A stretch of 64,000 bases of DNA from Tolypeutes matacus (lineage: Eukaryota > Chordata > Mammalia > Cingulata > Chlamyphoridae): positions 4,883,037 through 4,947,036 of the forward strand of contig JAKSZT010054324.1 of the NCBI GenBank assembly GCA_026826555.1, in the 5' to 3' direction. The notes beneath the pieces are model-generated. The model was given only the letters and a program-made list of their open reading frames with translations. It was not told the origin of the DNA and searched no databases. Positions within the stretch are counted from its first letter, which is position 1. Each line of letters begins with the position of its first letter. A program made the translations under genes and the position numbers. Positions 1-10,914 of this stretch are shown one piece after another.

Positions 1-1105
1 CCTGAGGTGTCTAAAAAGACCCATTTCCTTTTCGTATTTAGAGATAAAACTGGTCATAAGTACCAAGCCTCAATGGATCACTTGAGTTCCAAACACATTC
101 TTCCTTTCTCCTATTATATAAGAGCATTTCTACTACCTCCTGATGATCAGGATTAATTGGCAAGTGAGAAATCTGCAGGCTTGTTCAGGGATTGTCAGAT
201 AGTCTACTCTGGCCTGGGACCTATCTCAGGGAGTTATTGAGCACTTACTTTCTGCTAGGCACTAGGCATTAGGCTATGTTTTCTATTGGGAGGTTACATT
301 CACTGATCTTTTTCAGTTCTGTGCACTCAGTTCTGTATTTCTAGTTTTGAGCCAGCTTCTGAGATGCAGCCCATTTAGACAATTTCACCAGGAGGGTTTC
401 ACATCCTGCAAGACTGGTCATATCCATCAAGACAGGACTGGTCATTATTTCTTGGTACTGAAATCAGAGAATGATCCAAGGCTTACAATGAATTGAGTAA
501 CCTTACAGCATCTATGTAATGAGCCCACAAACAAACACATCAGCATACCTAAAGGTCATTCTCTGCCACTGAAATCATAATATAACTTACTAAAATATGA
601 AGAAATCCCAGAAATTGGACACCTTATGATTGAATATATTAGGAATTCATGTTTTACTCATTGCCTCTGACTCCTACGTCTTAATAAATGTAGCCTCTGG
701 CTTTTACATCTTTCACTTTCAAATTTTACATCTTTTACTTCCAAAGCAGCATGCTCCCTCTTCAATATAACCCCTGGATATCGTTGCCTTCTTACTGGGG
801 CTTCAGCTGAAGCTCTTTAGGTTCACATTGAAACTATTCTTAGCAATTAATCCTAAACAACCTGTTTATTCTTCATGTTCATCATATATCCACTAGAAAC
901 TAGAGTTCTGTATCTTTAGAAGACGAGAACAAATGTGGTGAATTTTTTTCTCCTTTGCTGAATTTCACCTCCATCACTGTCAACCTTAAAAAATATTTTA
1001 TTACAGATGTGCTATTTTACTATCTTCCCCACTTCTTTCATATAAGTGGTTGTATTGCAAAGTCTGTTAAAAAGAGAGAGAGAGAAAAAAAAACTTCTGA
1101 ATACA
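1..1105. other. No gene seen; AT-rich unique DNA
   Basis: No open frame of convincing length or composition is seen. At about 232-290 a short stretch (gagttattgagcacttactt) resembles the end of a minus-strand L2 or MIR element. The rest looks like ordinary diverged intergenic or intronic DNA. Confidence 0.6.
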
Positions 1106-1109
1106 ATCA

Positions 1110-1285
1110 GATCTTGACTAGAGTTCTGCCTTTGACACTTAAAGTGTGTGTTGGGGCAATTTACTTAGCTTCCTGAATCTCAGTTTCCTCATTGATAACA
1201 CAGAAATAAATCTATATACCTGAGGGTACATCGTGAATATTCAATGAGAAGGTTTGTGAAAGCCTAAGGAATTGTAGTTTCTTAG
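1110..1285 (+). repeat. MIR SINE fragment (degenerate)
   Basis: The order of motifs fits the MIR core: a 'gggcaatttacttagc' stretch, then 'ctcagtttcctcattgata', then a block ending with the sense of 'tgtgaaagcctaagg'. MIR is an ancient tRNA-derived SINE shared by all mammals. The copy is strongly diverged and its ends are approximate. Confidence 0.6.
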
Positions 1286-2375
1286 AATGTCTTGATTTAA
1301 TTTCTTTCTTCACCCATTCTTCCTTTCCTCTATGAATGTTGACATGGTGTTTGTTAAGATCCCACAATTGGGTTCAATACATGATTGTTTGGGCTGGGAG
1401 AGATTGTAATCTTGTTTTTGTCCCAAAATAAAAATATTGACTTATTTACTCAAGGTTTCTTTTTCTGGCTGACTTATACACTGTTTCATTCCTCTTCTAA
1501 ACAAGATGTTTCTTTTTCTCTGTGTTGCACTATTGCTGCAAAGAGCTTCCACCTGGTTCTGAAGGCAGGCCACAGTGTTGGGGGAACATCAGATTTTTCA
1601 CTCTCTACTAAAATTATGAGCAAGAACCAGAAAACTAATAAATACTTTTTATGTATTTTAGCTGATTATTTTCTTGGGAAACTTCACATTTATGTATGTT
1701 GTTTCACTTGGGTCCATTCTCCAAATCAATAGTTCATTCCCTCCTCCCCGCTCCCCCAAAAACTATTCTTAAAGGTTAATATCTAGTTTTCTCTTTTACC
1801 ATTCCTGCACTATTGTTTTCCAAATTAGAAAGCCGTGTCTGATTCAGTGATTCTTGCTAAAAAATTGTGCAAATTTCAGCAATATACTCTGACATCTGGC
1901 CCAGGGTTTGTGAAATATTATTATTAATTGTTTATACTTAGCACTAGAAACAGTGCTTTACAAATAGTACTTTATAAAGAACATATAATGGTAAGCATCC
2001 TAACCCCAAAGAACTTAACTCACAAAAAGACAAGCAATTCTGAATCATAGAGTGAAATGATGTTTTTGAAAGGCATTGTAAGTTAATAATTATAGAACTG
2101 GCACTATTAGATATCAGTACTATATTATACATATAGTTTATCTTATTGATTATAAAAGTAGTAGATGCATTCTTAAGTATAAGAATAAAGCCATGCAATT
2201 TTGCACTGTATAACAGCTACTTCTTATGACTGATAACCTAATTTTTAAAACAAAAAACTTAAAGTTCAGCCAGAAGGATTTTCTTTGAAAATAAGTCTGG
2301 AACCTGGAAGAAATGCTTGATTGAGAGAATGAAGGATGTTGGTAAAGTTCCCTAAAGGCTATAGTTTATTAGCAA
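1286..2375. other. No gene seen; AT-rich unique DNA
   Basis: A 115-codon plus-strand frame at 1385-1732 has no recognisable domain and an ordinary AT-rich composition. I see no repeat family I can name here. Confidence 0.55.
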
Positions 2376-2377
2376 AT

Positions 2378-2570
2378 TTATTTATTTAGTAAATACTTAT
2401 TAAATGGCTAGTATGTATAAGGTACTATTCTAGGCAGTGTGAATAATATGAGCAAGGCTTTGTCCTGTTCTCATGCAGCTCAGACTAGTGAGGGAGATAT
2501 ACATGCACATAAAGAGTGCAAGAGTAATTTATTGTAGGTTTTAAAATAGAAGTCTTCCAAGGGTAGAAAT
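2378..2570 (-). repeat. L2 LINE 3'-end fragment
   Basis: The plus strand reads as the reverse of the L2 3' end: 'tttagtaaatacttattaaatggctag', then 'ggtactattctaggcagtg', then 'gttctcatgcagctcagactagtg'. L2 is an ancient LINE. Limits are approximate. Confidence 0.65.
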
Positions 2571-2599
2571 AAATGAAGAAAGGAAGAAAAGGGAAATTC

Positions 2600-3500
2600 A
2601 CTTTGCCTGACTTTCAGTAAGTACAGGCTTGCATGAATAATAACAATAAAGGTAAATTAATGCCAATTACTAAATGTTGTGAAAATTCAGGAATATGGGT
2701 AAAAAGATCCTATAGTTTAAGGTAATACCTAACCTATAAGATGATATTTTAAAAATTCAGAAAAACTTAAGGATAACTCCATACAGATGACATTGCAAGC
2801 CCCTAATATACCTCCATTTCAAGCCGATGGGAGGCAGAAGTTCTTAATTAGGGTGTCTATGAATTCCTTGGAATGGTACTAAATGCTGTATGTATGAGCC
2901 CAAGTGAATTTTTCTGGGTAAAGAGTCTACAGCATATGTTAGGTTCCCAAAAGGATTTATAATTCAAAAAAGTGTTGGGAATTTTTTACCTATAGGATTT
3001 GGTCTCCTTACCCTTAAATTTCACAATCTGAAGTATTAATTTCAGTAATTAATTTTATGTTTTAAGAATGATTGCTCTGGAGTGTAGAGTACATGGAGTT
3101 GTAGTAATTGGTCAAGTTTTCTGCTATTTCCAAACTGTTCTCTGTAAATCCCCAAAGGTATCAGAATCAGCCCATTATTATATTTATTTTTTAAAATTTT
3201 ATGCCTTTGGTTAAAAATAGGAGACAATCTATAGATTGATTTACTGTCCAGTAGGTGTGGGACTAAATTCCTTTTTTTTTTTTCTATTAATGGTTCAAGA
3301 CTTAAGAAAATAGTTTTTCCATACCTTGTATCTTAAGAGTAGCCTCATTGCATTATAGTAATAAATTAACTCAATATTGCATTGCCATGATTGGATGTGA
3401 TATGTTTACTATTTTCTTCTCTGTTTCTCTGTGTAATTGAAATCAGGTCATTTACATGCTATTTTTTAAATTGTGATATATTCTCTCTCTATATATATAT
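2600..3500. other. No gene seen; AT-rich unique DNA
   Basis: No supported gene or named repeat. It contains a run of T at about 3272-3283 and a short CT/TA simple repeat at 3482-3501 that leads into the SINE-derived hairpin. Confidence 0.5.
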
Positions 3501-3610
3501 AATCCCTGGTACCTCCAAATTATGTATATATTAGGAGATACCAGGGATTAAACCCAGGGCTTCATACATGGGAAGCAGGCACTCAACCACTGAGCTACAC
3601 CCACTCCCTA
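3501..3610 (-). repeat. tRNA-derived DAS-type SINE with a 3' snap-back hairpin
   Basis: Read on the minus strand, 3610 to 3534 is a tRNA-like SINE head: GGGAGTGGGTGTAGCTCAGT (box A region), a 'ttcccatgta' stretch, then 'cctgggtttaatccctgg' (box B region). This pattern is typical of xenarthran DAS SINEs. At its 3' side the last 16 bases of the head recur in inverted orientation: 3501-3516 pairs with 3534-3549 with one mismatch and a 17-base loop. The body and A-tail of a normal DAS copy are missing. No clear TSD was found. Confidence 0.8.
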
Positions 3611-4004
3611 TTTTCTTATATTTTATCAGACCTTTGTATAAAGTTATAAGAGAATAATTTTTGCAATGATTGTATTAATGTTAATATAATTAAATCCTAA
3701 CCATAGGACAAAAGACCATTAGAGGATGCAGTTTTCAATGGATTGAGAAACATTTAAACTATTGTCCACCTGGATTTGTTAAAAACAAAACAAACTTCAG
3801 GTTTCAATAGTGTCACATTAATTTGATTCACTCTTTTAAAATGTCAGTAATATTAGTAAGTCATGTAAACAAAGCAGCATTGAGTTGAACAGATTGCTAA
3901 CTTCTCTCTGTTTCTATGACTAAGACTGAATCCATGTTATGAAAAACTTGCCAAATTATATCTGGATCAAATGATATGATCAATTTAAATGGGACCTAGC
4001 ATGG
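3611..4004. other. No gene seen
   Basis: AT-rich sequence without a supported gene or repeat. Confidence 0.5.
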
Positions 4005-4150
4005 CAAAGCAAAACAGTACAGGTGCTGAAGTTCCCATTCTGCCATTTGCTAGCTCTGTGGTATTGAGAAAATTTACTTAAACTCTCTGAGAATCAGATT
4101 CTTTATTTGTAAAAATAAAATAGGAATGTTATGATTATTAATAATGCATT
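4005..4150 (+). repeat. MIR SINE fragment
   Basis: Shows the MIR core order: 'ttctgccatttgctagctct', 'gagaaaatttacttaaact', 'gattctttatttgtaaaaat', then a loop into 'aataggaatg'. Diverged; limits approximate. Confidence 0.65.
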
Positions 4151-4515
4151 TAAAATACTTTTTTACCATTTTAAACATACTGGTGATTAGTAATATTAAT
4201 GTCATTAATGGTCATGTAGAAAGAAATAATTAGATGATAAAAAATTAGAATGATACCTATTAAAAACTACTAGACAAGTCACTCATTTTTCTCTAGAAAA
4301 TTTATCATTTACAAAATGAAACTGTGAGTATTTTAGCATCCCATCCAACTCTAATTTCTCTACTTTTTATGAAAAATTACCTAAATATGAACACGTATTA
4401 AAATGGCTCAATTCACTTATTTTAGCTTGGTGATTTGGACCAACAGAGTAAATCTAATAAGGTATATTGCTCACATAGATTAAATTAGATGGTAAGACAC
4501 CAGAAATCACTGTTA
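4151..4515. other. No gene seen
   Basis: AT-rich unique sequence ending at the target-site duplication of the next insertion. Confidence 0.5.
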
Positions 4516-5419
4516 TCAAAATGTACTTTTTTATTTTTTAAAACAATTTATTGAAGTATATCATTCATACATGAACATACATAAACTATAAGTGTTCAGT
4601 AAACATTGTGAACTTACAAAACAAACATGCATAACATCCTACAGGGCTCCCACACATCACCCGACCACAAACATCCTGCATTGTTGTGAAACATTTGTTA
4701 AATCATGAAAGAGCGTCGTCAAAATATTACTACTAACTATAGTCTGTATCTTCCGACTTTATACATTTTTTAAAGGATTTATTTATTCACTTATTTACTG
4801 TTTCCATTTATACCCCCCCACCCTCGTTTTTGCTGTTTCTGTGTCCATTCGCTGGGCAACTCTCTGTGTCCATTTCCTGCCCTCTCTTCTCATTCTCCTC
4901 CTATCTTCACTGGGATTCTGATCCTCGGAATCTCCGATGTGAGAGAGAGGAGTCCTGCTGCCTGCACCACCTTAGTTCCTGGTTTTTTGGCGGTCTCACC
5001 GTGGCTCTCCCTTGTGTTACTCTCCTGTTATGTCATCATCTTGCTGCGTGGCTCACGGGGCCTGGTGGCCCACATGCTTTCTATATTTTTCTTTTTTAAA
5101 ATTTTACTGGGAGTTCCTGGAGATGGAACCTAGATTCCTCCATATGGGAGACGGACGCCCAACCACCCAAGCCACATCCGTCCCCCTGCTGTATCTCTTA
5201 AGGTTGACCAAAGGTACTCAAAGTTACAGTCTTTTCCCATACAGAATGGTCATATAATAAATCAGGCTTAGTTTATCACCAGCATTCTAAAAACCAGACC
5301 TAGGGAGAAAAACTAGGTCTGGGGACACATGCATGGTTTCTAATATAGCGAATGTTTAGCCTACCCTGATTATCACAAAATCAGGACAGCGAGAATATTC
5401 GCACTCAAAATGTACTTTT
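4516..5419 (-). mobile_element. LINE-like retroinsertion with 15-bp TSD, carrying a nested SINE
   Basis: The 15-mer TCAAAATGTACTTTT is present exactly at 4516-4530 and at 5405-5419, so 4531-5404 is an insertion. The left end begins with a T-rich run, the expected poly-A tail of a minus-strand element. The following 'caatttattgaagtatatca' and 'ctcccacacatcacccgacc' resemble LINE-1 3'-end sequence as in other xenarthran copies here. The segment 5190-5404 could not be assigned. It contains a perfect 10-bp stem (5294-5303 with 5313-5322). A DAS SINE is nested at about 4771-5189. The TSD is strong; the family name is less certain. Confidence 0.7.
4771..5189 (-). repeat. DAS-type SINE, long-bodied
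   Basis: On the minus strand the tRNA-like head runs from 5189 (GGGACGGATGTGGCTTGGGT) to about 5103. It is followed by the T/C-rich body seen in the long DAS SINE form: 'tgttactctcctgttatgtc', 'catcttgctgcgtggctcac', 'tctgtgtccattcgctgggc', 'tttatttattcacttattta'. It ends in an A-rich tail at 4766-4780. It sits inside the insertion bounded by the TSD at 4516 and 5405, so it is younger than that element or travelled with it. Short plus-strand open frames here are by-products of the C/T-rich body. Confidence 0.8.
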
Positions 5420-5486
5420 ACGTAAGTTGTTTAGAGATGACTGACACAATTTTCTACTGCATCCTATAGAAAAACAATACTATTTC

Positions 5487-5593
5487 ACACTCGCTTTGGG
5501 AGCACATATACTAAAATTGGAATGATACAGAGAAGTTTAGAATGGCCCCTGTGCAAGGATGGCATGCAAATTTGTGAAGCATTCCATATTTTT
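5487..5593 (+). pseudogene. RNU6 pseudogene: U6 snRNA pseudogene (5' part of a chimeric retrocopy)
   Basis: A near full-length U6 copy of 107 bases. It has 'gcacatatactaaaattgga', 'gatacagagaag', 'atggcccctg', 'gcaaggatg' and the terminal 'ttccatattttt'. I count about a dozen differences from mammalian U6, many of them C-to-T or G-to-A. The first four bases and the stem-loop 'cgcttcggc' are altered. No TATA box is seen at the usual spacing upstream, so it is not a pol III gene. It is the 5' half of an insertion with a 17-bp TSD (5470-5486 and 5676-5692). Confidence 0.93.
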
Positions 5594-5675
5594 AATCAAA
5601 TGTAATAAAAATAAAATTTGAAATTGGTCACCACAAAAACAAAAACAAAAACAAAAAAACAAACCCCCCCCCAAA
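5594..5675 (+). mobile_element. Foreign 3' segment plus A-rich tail fused to U6
   Basis: Directly after the U6 terminal T run come 44 bases (5594-5637) that are not U6. They contain AATAAA-like motifs (ataaaaataaaattt). An A-rich tail with an AAAAAC pattern follows, and then a run of C (about 5664-5672). The exact TSD AAAAACAATACTATTTC closes the insertion at 5676-5692. This layout (snRNA 5' part, unrelated 3' part, A tail, TSD) is that of chimeric retrogenes made by template switching during LINE-1 reverse transcription. I did not identify the source of the 3' part. Confidence 0.8.
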
Positions 5676-5692
5676 AAAAACAATACTATTTC

Positions 5693-6695
5693 TTCCTGTT
5701 ACTAAGTTTAAAAAAACATGTTTTCAGCATTTAGGCTATTCCATGTCTCATGGTATTACTTGGGAATGTTCTCTTGACAAAATATATGTCCTATATGTCA
5801 GAAGTCAGGAAAAAATAAGTCTTACTGTTGAGTAACTATAGGGTATTAAATACGTTTGATTTTTGCCATTATTCCTTAGTCTGTTGTGGAAACGTATTTC
5901 TTATTTAGTGTGACGACCTTAGGGCAATGGACCAGAGTCTCATTAATGTTTCTGTGTGAAAGTGGGTGAGTAGAACCTTATCAAGCCAACTTTTTGATAT
6001 GTGGCATTTCTCATATCAAGAGACTACCAGGTGCAAATAATTCTTAAATTCTTAAATAAAGAATTTATCTATAGATACATTTCTCTATAGATAAAAAGTA
6101 CACTCTTTTCCATCAATCTTACTGACAGGAAAAAAGTACTTAAAATGGTTGTTTTAGTAACTAATTTAATTACTGGATTTATTAATACAAGGTGAAATAA
6201 TCTTACATTTCTTGAGCAAGAGGTGACTACTGATACAGAAAACATTTTCTGTTTTTATTCCCAGACTTATTATGATTTATTTAATTATGTGTTAACTCTA
6301 TTTTATTTCAAAATAGAGACTGTCAGTAATTTTCTTTATTAAATGAATAGTTTAAATAGGAATAACTATGAAAAGATGAAGTGCTACTAAATATAAAGTC
6401 AATCTATCTTTGCCGAGGGAAATTAAAAAAAATAAGAAATCAATATATGAGATTTTAAGATTTTAGTCTCTAAGATTTATTTCTTGATTTAAATAAATAA
6501 ATGAATATATTTCAAGAAGAGAGTTTTCATTTGAGGAAAACGTGGTTAATGTTGGTATCTGCTATATTATCAAGAAAACTGAACTGACTTGTTTGAAATT
6601 ATCAATATAATCCATGTACAGAGTTTTGTGTTAAAACATATTTATCATTCTGATCATGTAAACCAGCAGAATATTGTTCAAACCCATTGGGAAGC
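5693..6695. other. No gene seen; AT-rich unique DNA
   Basis: No supported gene or named repeat. A 94-codon frame at 6589-6873 runs into the LTR-like repeat at 6696 and is not a gene. Confidence 0.5.
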
Positions 6696-7173
6696 TGTAA
6701 TAGTCAGGATTCTCCAGAGAAACAGAACTGGCTGGAAATATATACAAAAAGATTTATTACAGGAATTGGCTCACGTGAATGTGAAGACTGGCAAGTCCAA
6801 ATTCAGTAGGGCAGGCTTTAAGCTGGAAACTTTGAAAAAGGTAATTCTGAAATCTGGCATGTCTGAACTCTGAAGTTGAAATTGTGTTCTCTAGGAGAAG
6901 CTGACTGGCTGAAGAAGAGGCAGAAATTCTTTCTGACTTCTGAAATCCTCAGTTCTGCATTTGGACCTCCAACTGATTGGATGAGGAGATTCCTCTCATT
7001 GCTGAGGGCAGTCTCCTTTATTGATGGTAGATGTAATCAACCATAGATGCAATCAACTGATTAAAGATGTTTATCTATGAAATATTCTCACACTAACAAT
7101 CAGGCCAGTGCTTGTTTGATCAAACAACTTGACACCATAACCTAGCCAAGTTGACACATGAAATTATCCATCA
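6696..7173 (-). repeat. LTR-like repeat, copy 1 (ends like MaLR LTRs)
   Basis: On the minus strand it starts TGATGGATAATTTCATGTGT, continues 'aacttggctaggttatggtg', and ends 'ttctctggagaatcctgact' plus ATTACA. TG...CA ends and the terminal GACTAATACA-like motif are those of MaLR-type LTRs. The same family occurs at 49668-50115 in the other orientation. TTTATT at 6753-6758 is an AATAAA signal in its sense. It is a solo element without an internal region. The RepBase name is not certain. Confidence 0.7.
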
Positions 7174-8221
7174 GAGTTCATACATCCATACACATCTCCT
7201 TAAACCATACTTAATTTCCAAATAAAGGCAATAGCATAGTTATACATTCGACTAACATGTATATTGTAAATGCAATAATGCTTTTCCCAGAAGAGGACGC
7301 AAGCCCTTGGGTAATATTCATTCTTATCCTTGAAATCCTGTAACTTAAATACAATGACTTAAAGTTAATTTATCTTATGTTATATGAGAAGGGTATAAGA
7401 GAGGGAAGAAAACAAAATTATTTGCTTTATGTATGTGTGTGTGTATATATATAAACATATTTTAACAAGAAAGAAATAGTCATAACAATTATAATCCTCC
7501 TTTCTGAAACTAGTCACATGGTCAGCTGTTATTTAAAGATACCTTCTTCCACCACTCATTCTACATTCCCTTTGCCCTCAGCCAGCACCTCAGCTGACCA
7601 TGGTTCTTTGCCTGGTGGGGTGTCCCAACCCTTGATTCGTGAAGGGTTAGTTGTCCTCTCTGGATTAGGTTATTGTGGTTTTCCATTGACTTTAATCAGG
7701 ACATAGTAGTACTAAGGAATATAGGGATCTCCTGTATTATAGGCATATGCTTCTTTACCTCCAGTATGTAGTAGCAGAACAATTTCCTCTTGGCTGTCAG
7801 AATCAATAACCCCAGCCAGTACAGCAACCATCTCTATTTTTTCTTTGTCTTTTAAGAATAATAATTATTTCTTATTGCAGGGAGCTTCTCTGGACTTTTC
7901 TGATCCCTCCCCCGAATCTGGATTTACTGATACCTAAGCCTGCTGCGTAGCTATCTGTCTGTTGAGAACACCCATTCACTGGGATCCTGGGAATGCCTTT
8001 AACCTCACACTGCTGTGTTAATCCAATTTTTCTACATCTGGTGTCTGTGTCTTCCTAATTTTTTTTGTTTTTTTGTTTTTTTGTTTTTTTGTTTTCTGGT
8101 TTGGGTGGATCACATCCTCCAGTAATTTCTTAAGTAACAGTGCTTTGGAGGCAAATATTTATTTTACCCTAATATACAATTTCTATTTTGGCTAGAAATA
8201 GAAATCTGAATTCTAAATCAT
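7174..8221. other. No gene seen; simple repeats
   Basis: Contains a TG/TA tract at about 7433-7453 and a (TTTTTTTG)n tract at about 8059-8093. Short frames such as 7518-7706 have no recognisable content. Confidence 0.5.
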
Positions 8222-8235
8222 TTTCATAGAATTTT

Positions 8236-8414
8236 TTTTTTTTAAAGATTTTATTTATTTATTCATTTATCCCCCCCTTGCTGCTTGTGCTCTCTGGGTC
8301 AGCTAACCATGCCGTGCGGGCGGGCTTGCCTTCACCAGGAGGCCCCGGGAACCGAACCTGGGGCCTCCCATATGGTAAACGGGAGCCCTACTGATTGAGC
8401 CACAGCCGCTTCCC
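8236..8414 (-). repeat. DAS-type SINE with exact 14-bp TSD
   Basis: The minus strand starts GGGAAGCGGCTGTGGCTCAA (box A region). It has 'gggaggccccaggttcggtt' around box B and ends in 'taaatgaataaataaataaa' plus poly-A. The duplicated target TTTCATAGAATTTT is exact at 8222-8235 and 8415-8428. GC content is well above the neighbours and several CpGs are kept, so this insertion is relatively young. Confidence 0.92.
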
Positions 8415-8428
8415 TTTCATAGAATTTT

Positions 8429-10134
8429 GATAGCATTTCTTCATTGGTTTTTAACTTCCAGAGTTAGAGATGAAAAAGCTGATATCATTCTAATACTCTA
8501 ATATCAAATAATTTGTATATGTTTTTTTCCTTCCTGGAAATTTTGCAATTGTCACTTTTCCCCTAGAGTTCTAAAACATCATTATAATGCTTCTTAGTAT
8601 GGATATATTTTTCATTTTTATTCTCTTTTTTTATGGGGGGGGGGTCTTCATTGGGCCTTTTCAATTTGGAAACTAATGTGTTTAGTTTTAGAAAAGGCTC
8701 TTATTTTATTTCTTTGCTTATATTCACATTGTGTGATCTTTCTTTCAAGACTACCATTTGTCTGATGTTCGCCTTCCTGGATAAATAGTCTTTTTATTTA
8801 TCTGTTATCTATTGTCTTTTACCTTCTATTTCCCTCTCTTTACTTTTTTGTTTTACCTATTTCTGGAAGATTTCCCCAACTGTATCTCCTAACACTCATG
8901 GATTCAAAAAGTAAATTCCACCATCCTATTTTTAATTCTCTAGGATTCTTTGTTTTCTAAAAATCTGTATATCATCCTGTTCTTATTTTACAAGAACCCC
9001 TTGTAAATTCGTACCTCTCTGAGAACATACATGAAAGTTTTGGACATTTTCTTCTTCACCCTGAAATTGCCACTTTTCCAACCTCAAGTTGTTTGTGTAT
9101 TTTTTTCCATGCAAGAACCAATCCTCAAAGGCTTGTGGATTCTATTGTTTATTCTCAATGAAGAGGAAAGAGCTGAAAAGCAGATTTAATGCTCTCTGGA
9201 TGGGCAGGATTAATGGATGAGTGGGCTTCACAGTTGTGTGATAATGTGGAGACCTTCCACGTCATTGGGAAACCACCAAATGTCAGAATCTGAGGGCTCC
9301 TTTCTCCTGAGTTGATTTGTTTTACAGGAAGGAAATTGTGCAGTATCTTACTTTCAACATAAGTCTAGTTTCCAGTTTTCTGGAAGCCAGAAATAGGAGA
9401 GAAATTGCAATATTCAATGTATAGCCTTTCATTTGTCACACTTAGCTTACCTGTGCCAGATACCGCCATTTCCAGAGCAACTGAGGTTCAGCATCTCCAG
9501 AGATTAATCCTCTAGGATAACAGGGTAGGCTTCTATCTTCATGGGTGTGGGAAGGAATCTGAGGGATTAATACTCCTATTCTACATGCCTCACAATCAGA
9601 GTCATCTGGCACTTGTAATCCCTCAGTTTTTGGGGGTTGTGTGGCCTGACTCAATTTATCATAGTTGTTTTTTGACCTCAGTCATTTAGGTTTCAGCTTT
9701 TGCTTGTTGTCTAAGTCTGTAAAACTCATTCCCTCTTTCCATTTTCTTAAATTTTTGTCTCCTTTACTGTTATCTACTCTTCCTTTGTCCTAGTGGTTTA
9801 AATTTTGTTACTTTGTACTGTTATTTTAGTGGGATTTAAGGAAAGCCAATGTAAGCAAGAGTGTTGAATCTGCAATGTTTAATACAAATACTCTTTCTTT
9901 AGAAATTTTAAAGAAGAGGTAAGGAATAAAATATATTTGCGTTGCATAATTTTAGGCTTATCTAAATTCATTCTTAATGAATTTAAGAATGTTTAAATTC
10001 ATTCTTAAATGAATGAATTTATTTAATTGTTTTATGAGAGGTCTCTCTTTTCTATCCAGTGGTGCTATTAGGTCTCAAAACTTTTTTAAAAAACATTTAA
10101 AATAACTTGGTATTATTTATGTAGCTGTAGGACT
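8429..10134. other. No gene seen; old diverged DNA
   Basis: T-rich sequence with a G run at about 8635-8644. Parts of 8450-9000 have the look of an old mammalian repeat, but I could not name it. At 9963-10008 a 15-base word (TAAATTCATTCTTAA) occurs twice, 31 bases apart, with an inverted partial copy between, which would allow a small hairpin. Confidence 0.5.
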
Positions 10135-10532
10135 GAGGTCCTTGTTCCCTTGCCAGCTGTTAGCTGATGGCTGCCTTTAGCTTCCAAAGGCCTCTATCAG
10201 TCCTTGAATACGGTTCCCTACATCTCAGAACCAGCAGCAGCACGCTGAACCCTTCTCACATTTGGAATTCCTCTGACTTCCTTTCTGTTGCATCTCTCCT
10301 CTTTTCCTCTTGCCTCATCTCCCTGCTGAATCTTATGCTTTTAAGGGCTCATGTGATTACATTGGGCCTACCCTAATAATCCAGGTTGATCTCTTTTTTT
10401 TTTTTTGAGGTCACCTGATTAGTAACCTTAATTCCATCTGCAAAGTTCCTTCACAAAAGTTTTATATTAGTGTTTTATTGAATAACCAAGGGATGGGAAT
10501 CTTGGGGGACATCTTTGGAATCTGCTTACCAG
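10135..10532 (-). repeat. MaLR/MLT1-type LTR fragment
   Basis: The minus strand reads TGGTAAGCAGATTCCAAAGA, 'gatgtcccccaagattccca', 'ggaactttgcagatggaatt', 'ggattattagggtaggccca', 'tgtaatcacatgagccctta'. These are the landmarks of an old MLT1-like LTR, on the plus strand in reverse. An expanded T run interrupts it at 10393-10405. Confidence 0.65.
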
Positions 10533-10689
10533 AGGGCTTGTATGCAGATCTCCTGTATATTCAACATCTGACCTGTGGAGTTTTCCAGAGCTCTAAAAAC
10601 AGGATTTATCAGTTGTTTTCAAATTTTGATGTATGTTCAGAAATACCTAGAGAACTAAAAAGGAATTCAGAGGTCTAAGCTCTTTAAAT

Positions 10690-10880
10690 AGGTTGGGGCC
10701 TGGTCCTTCATATTTTTAACAACTTTATTAGGTGCTTCCAATATCCAACATAGTTTTCTCAACCTTGGTTGCACAGTAGAATCCCTTGGGGAGTTTTAAA
10801 AATCCCAGTGCACAGGCTGAACCCCTGACCAATTAAATCAGAATAGATTTAATAGAGTAGAGAATCATGCATCAGTATCT
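10690..10880 (+). repeat. hAT-Charlie (MER5-like) fragment
   Basis: The segment 'tttctcaaccttggttgcac', 'agaatcccttggggagtttt' and 'ctgaccaattaaatcagaat' resembles the MER5 group of non-autonomous hAT transposons. Ends were not resolved. Confidence 0.55.
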
Positions 10881-10914
10881 TTTAAAGCTCCCAGGTAATT
10901 GCACTTTTCTAGAT

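Noticed and set aside
1385..1732. 115-codon plus-strand frame
   Set aside because: No recognisable domain; it has the composition of random AT-rich DNA and no splice or promoter context that I can support.
5487..5593. Functional U6 snRNA gene
   Set aside because: About a dozen substitutions, an altered 5' end, no TATA box at the expected distance, and a TSD with A tail show it is a retrocopy.
8330..8410. tRNA gene
   Set aside because: The box A/B-like sequence is the head of a DAS SINE with a body, A tail and TSD, not a folded tRNA with an acceptor stem.
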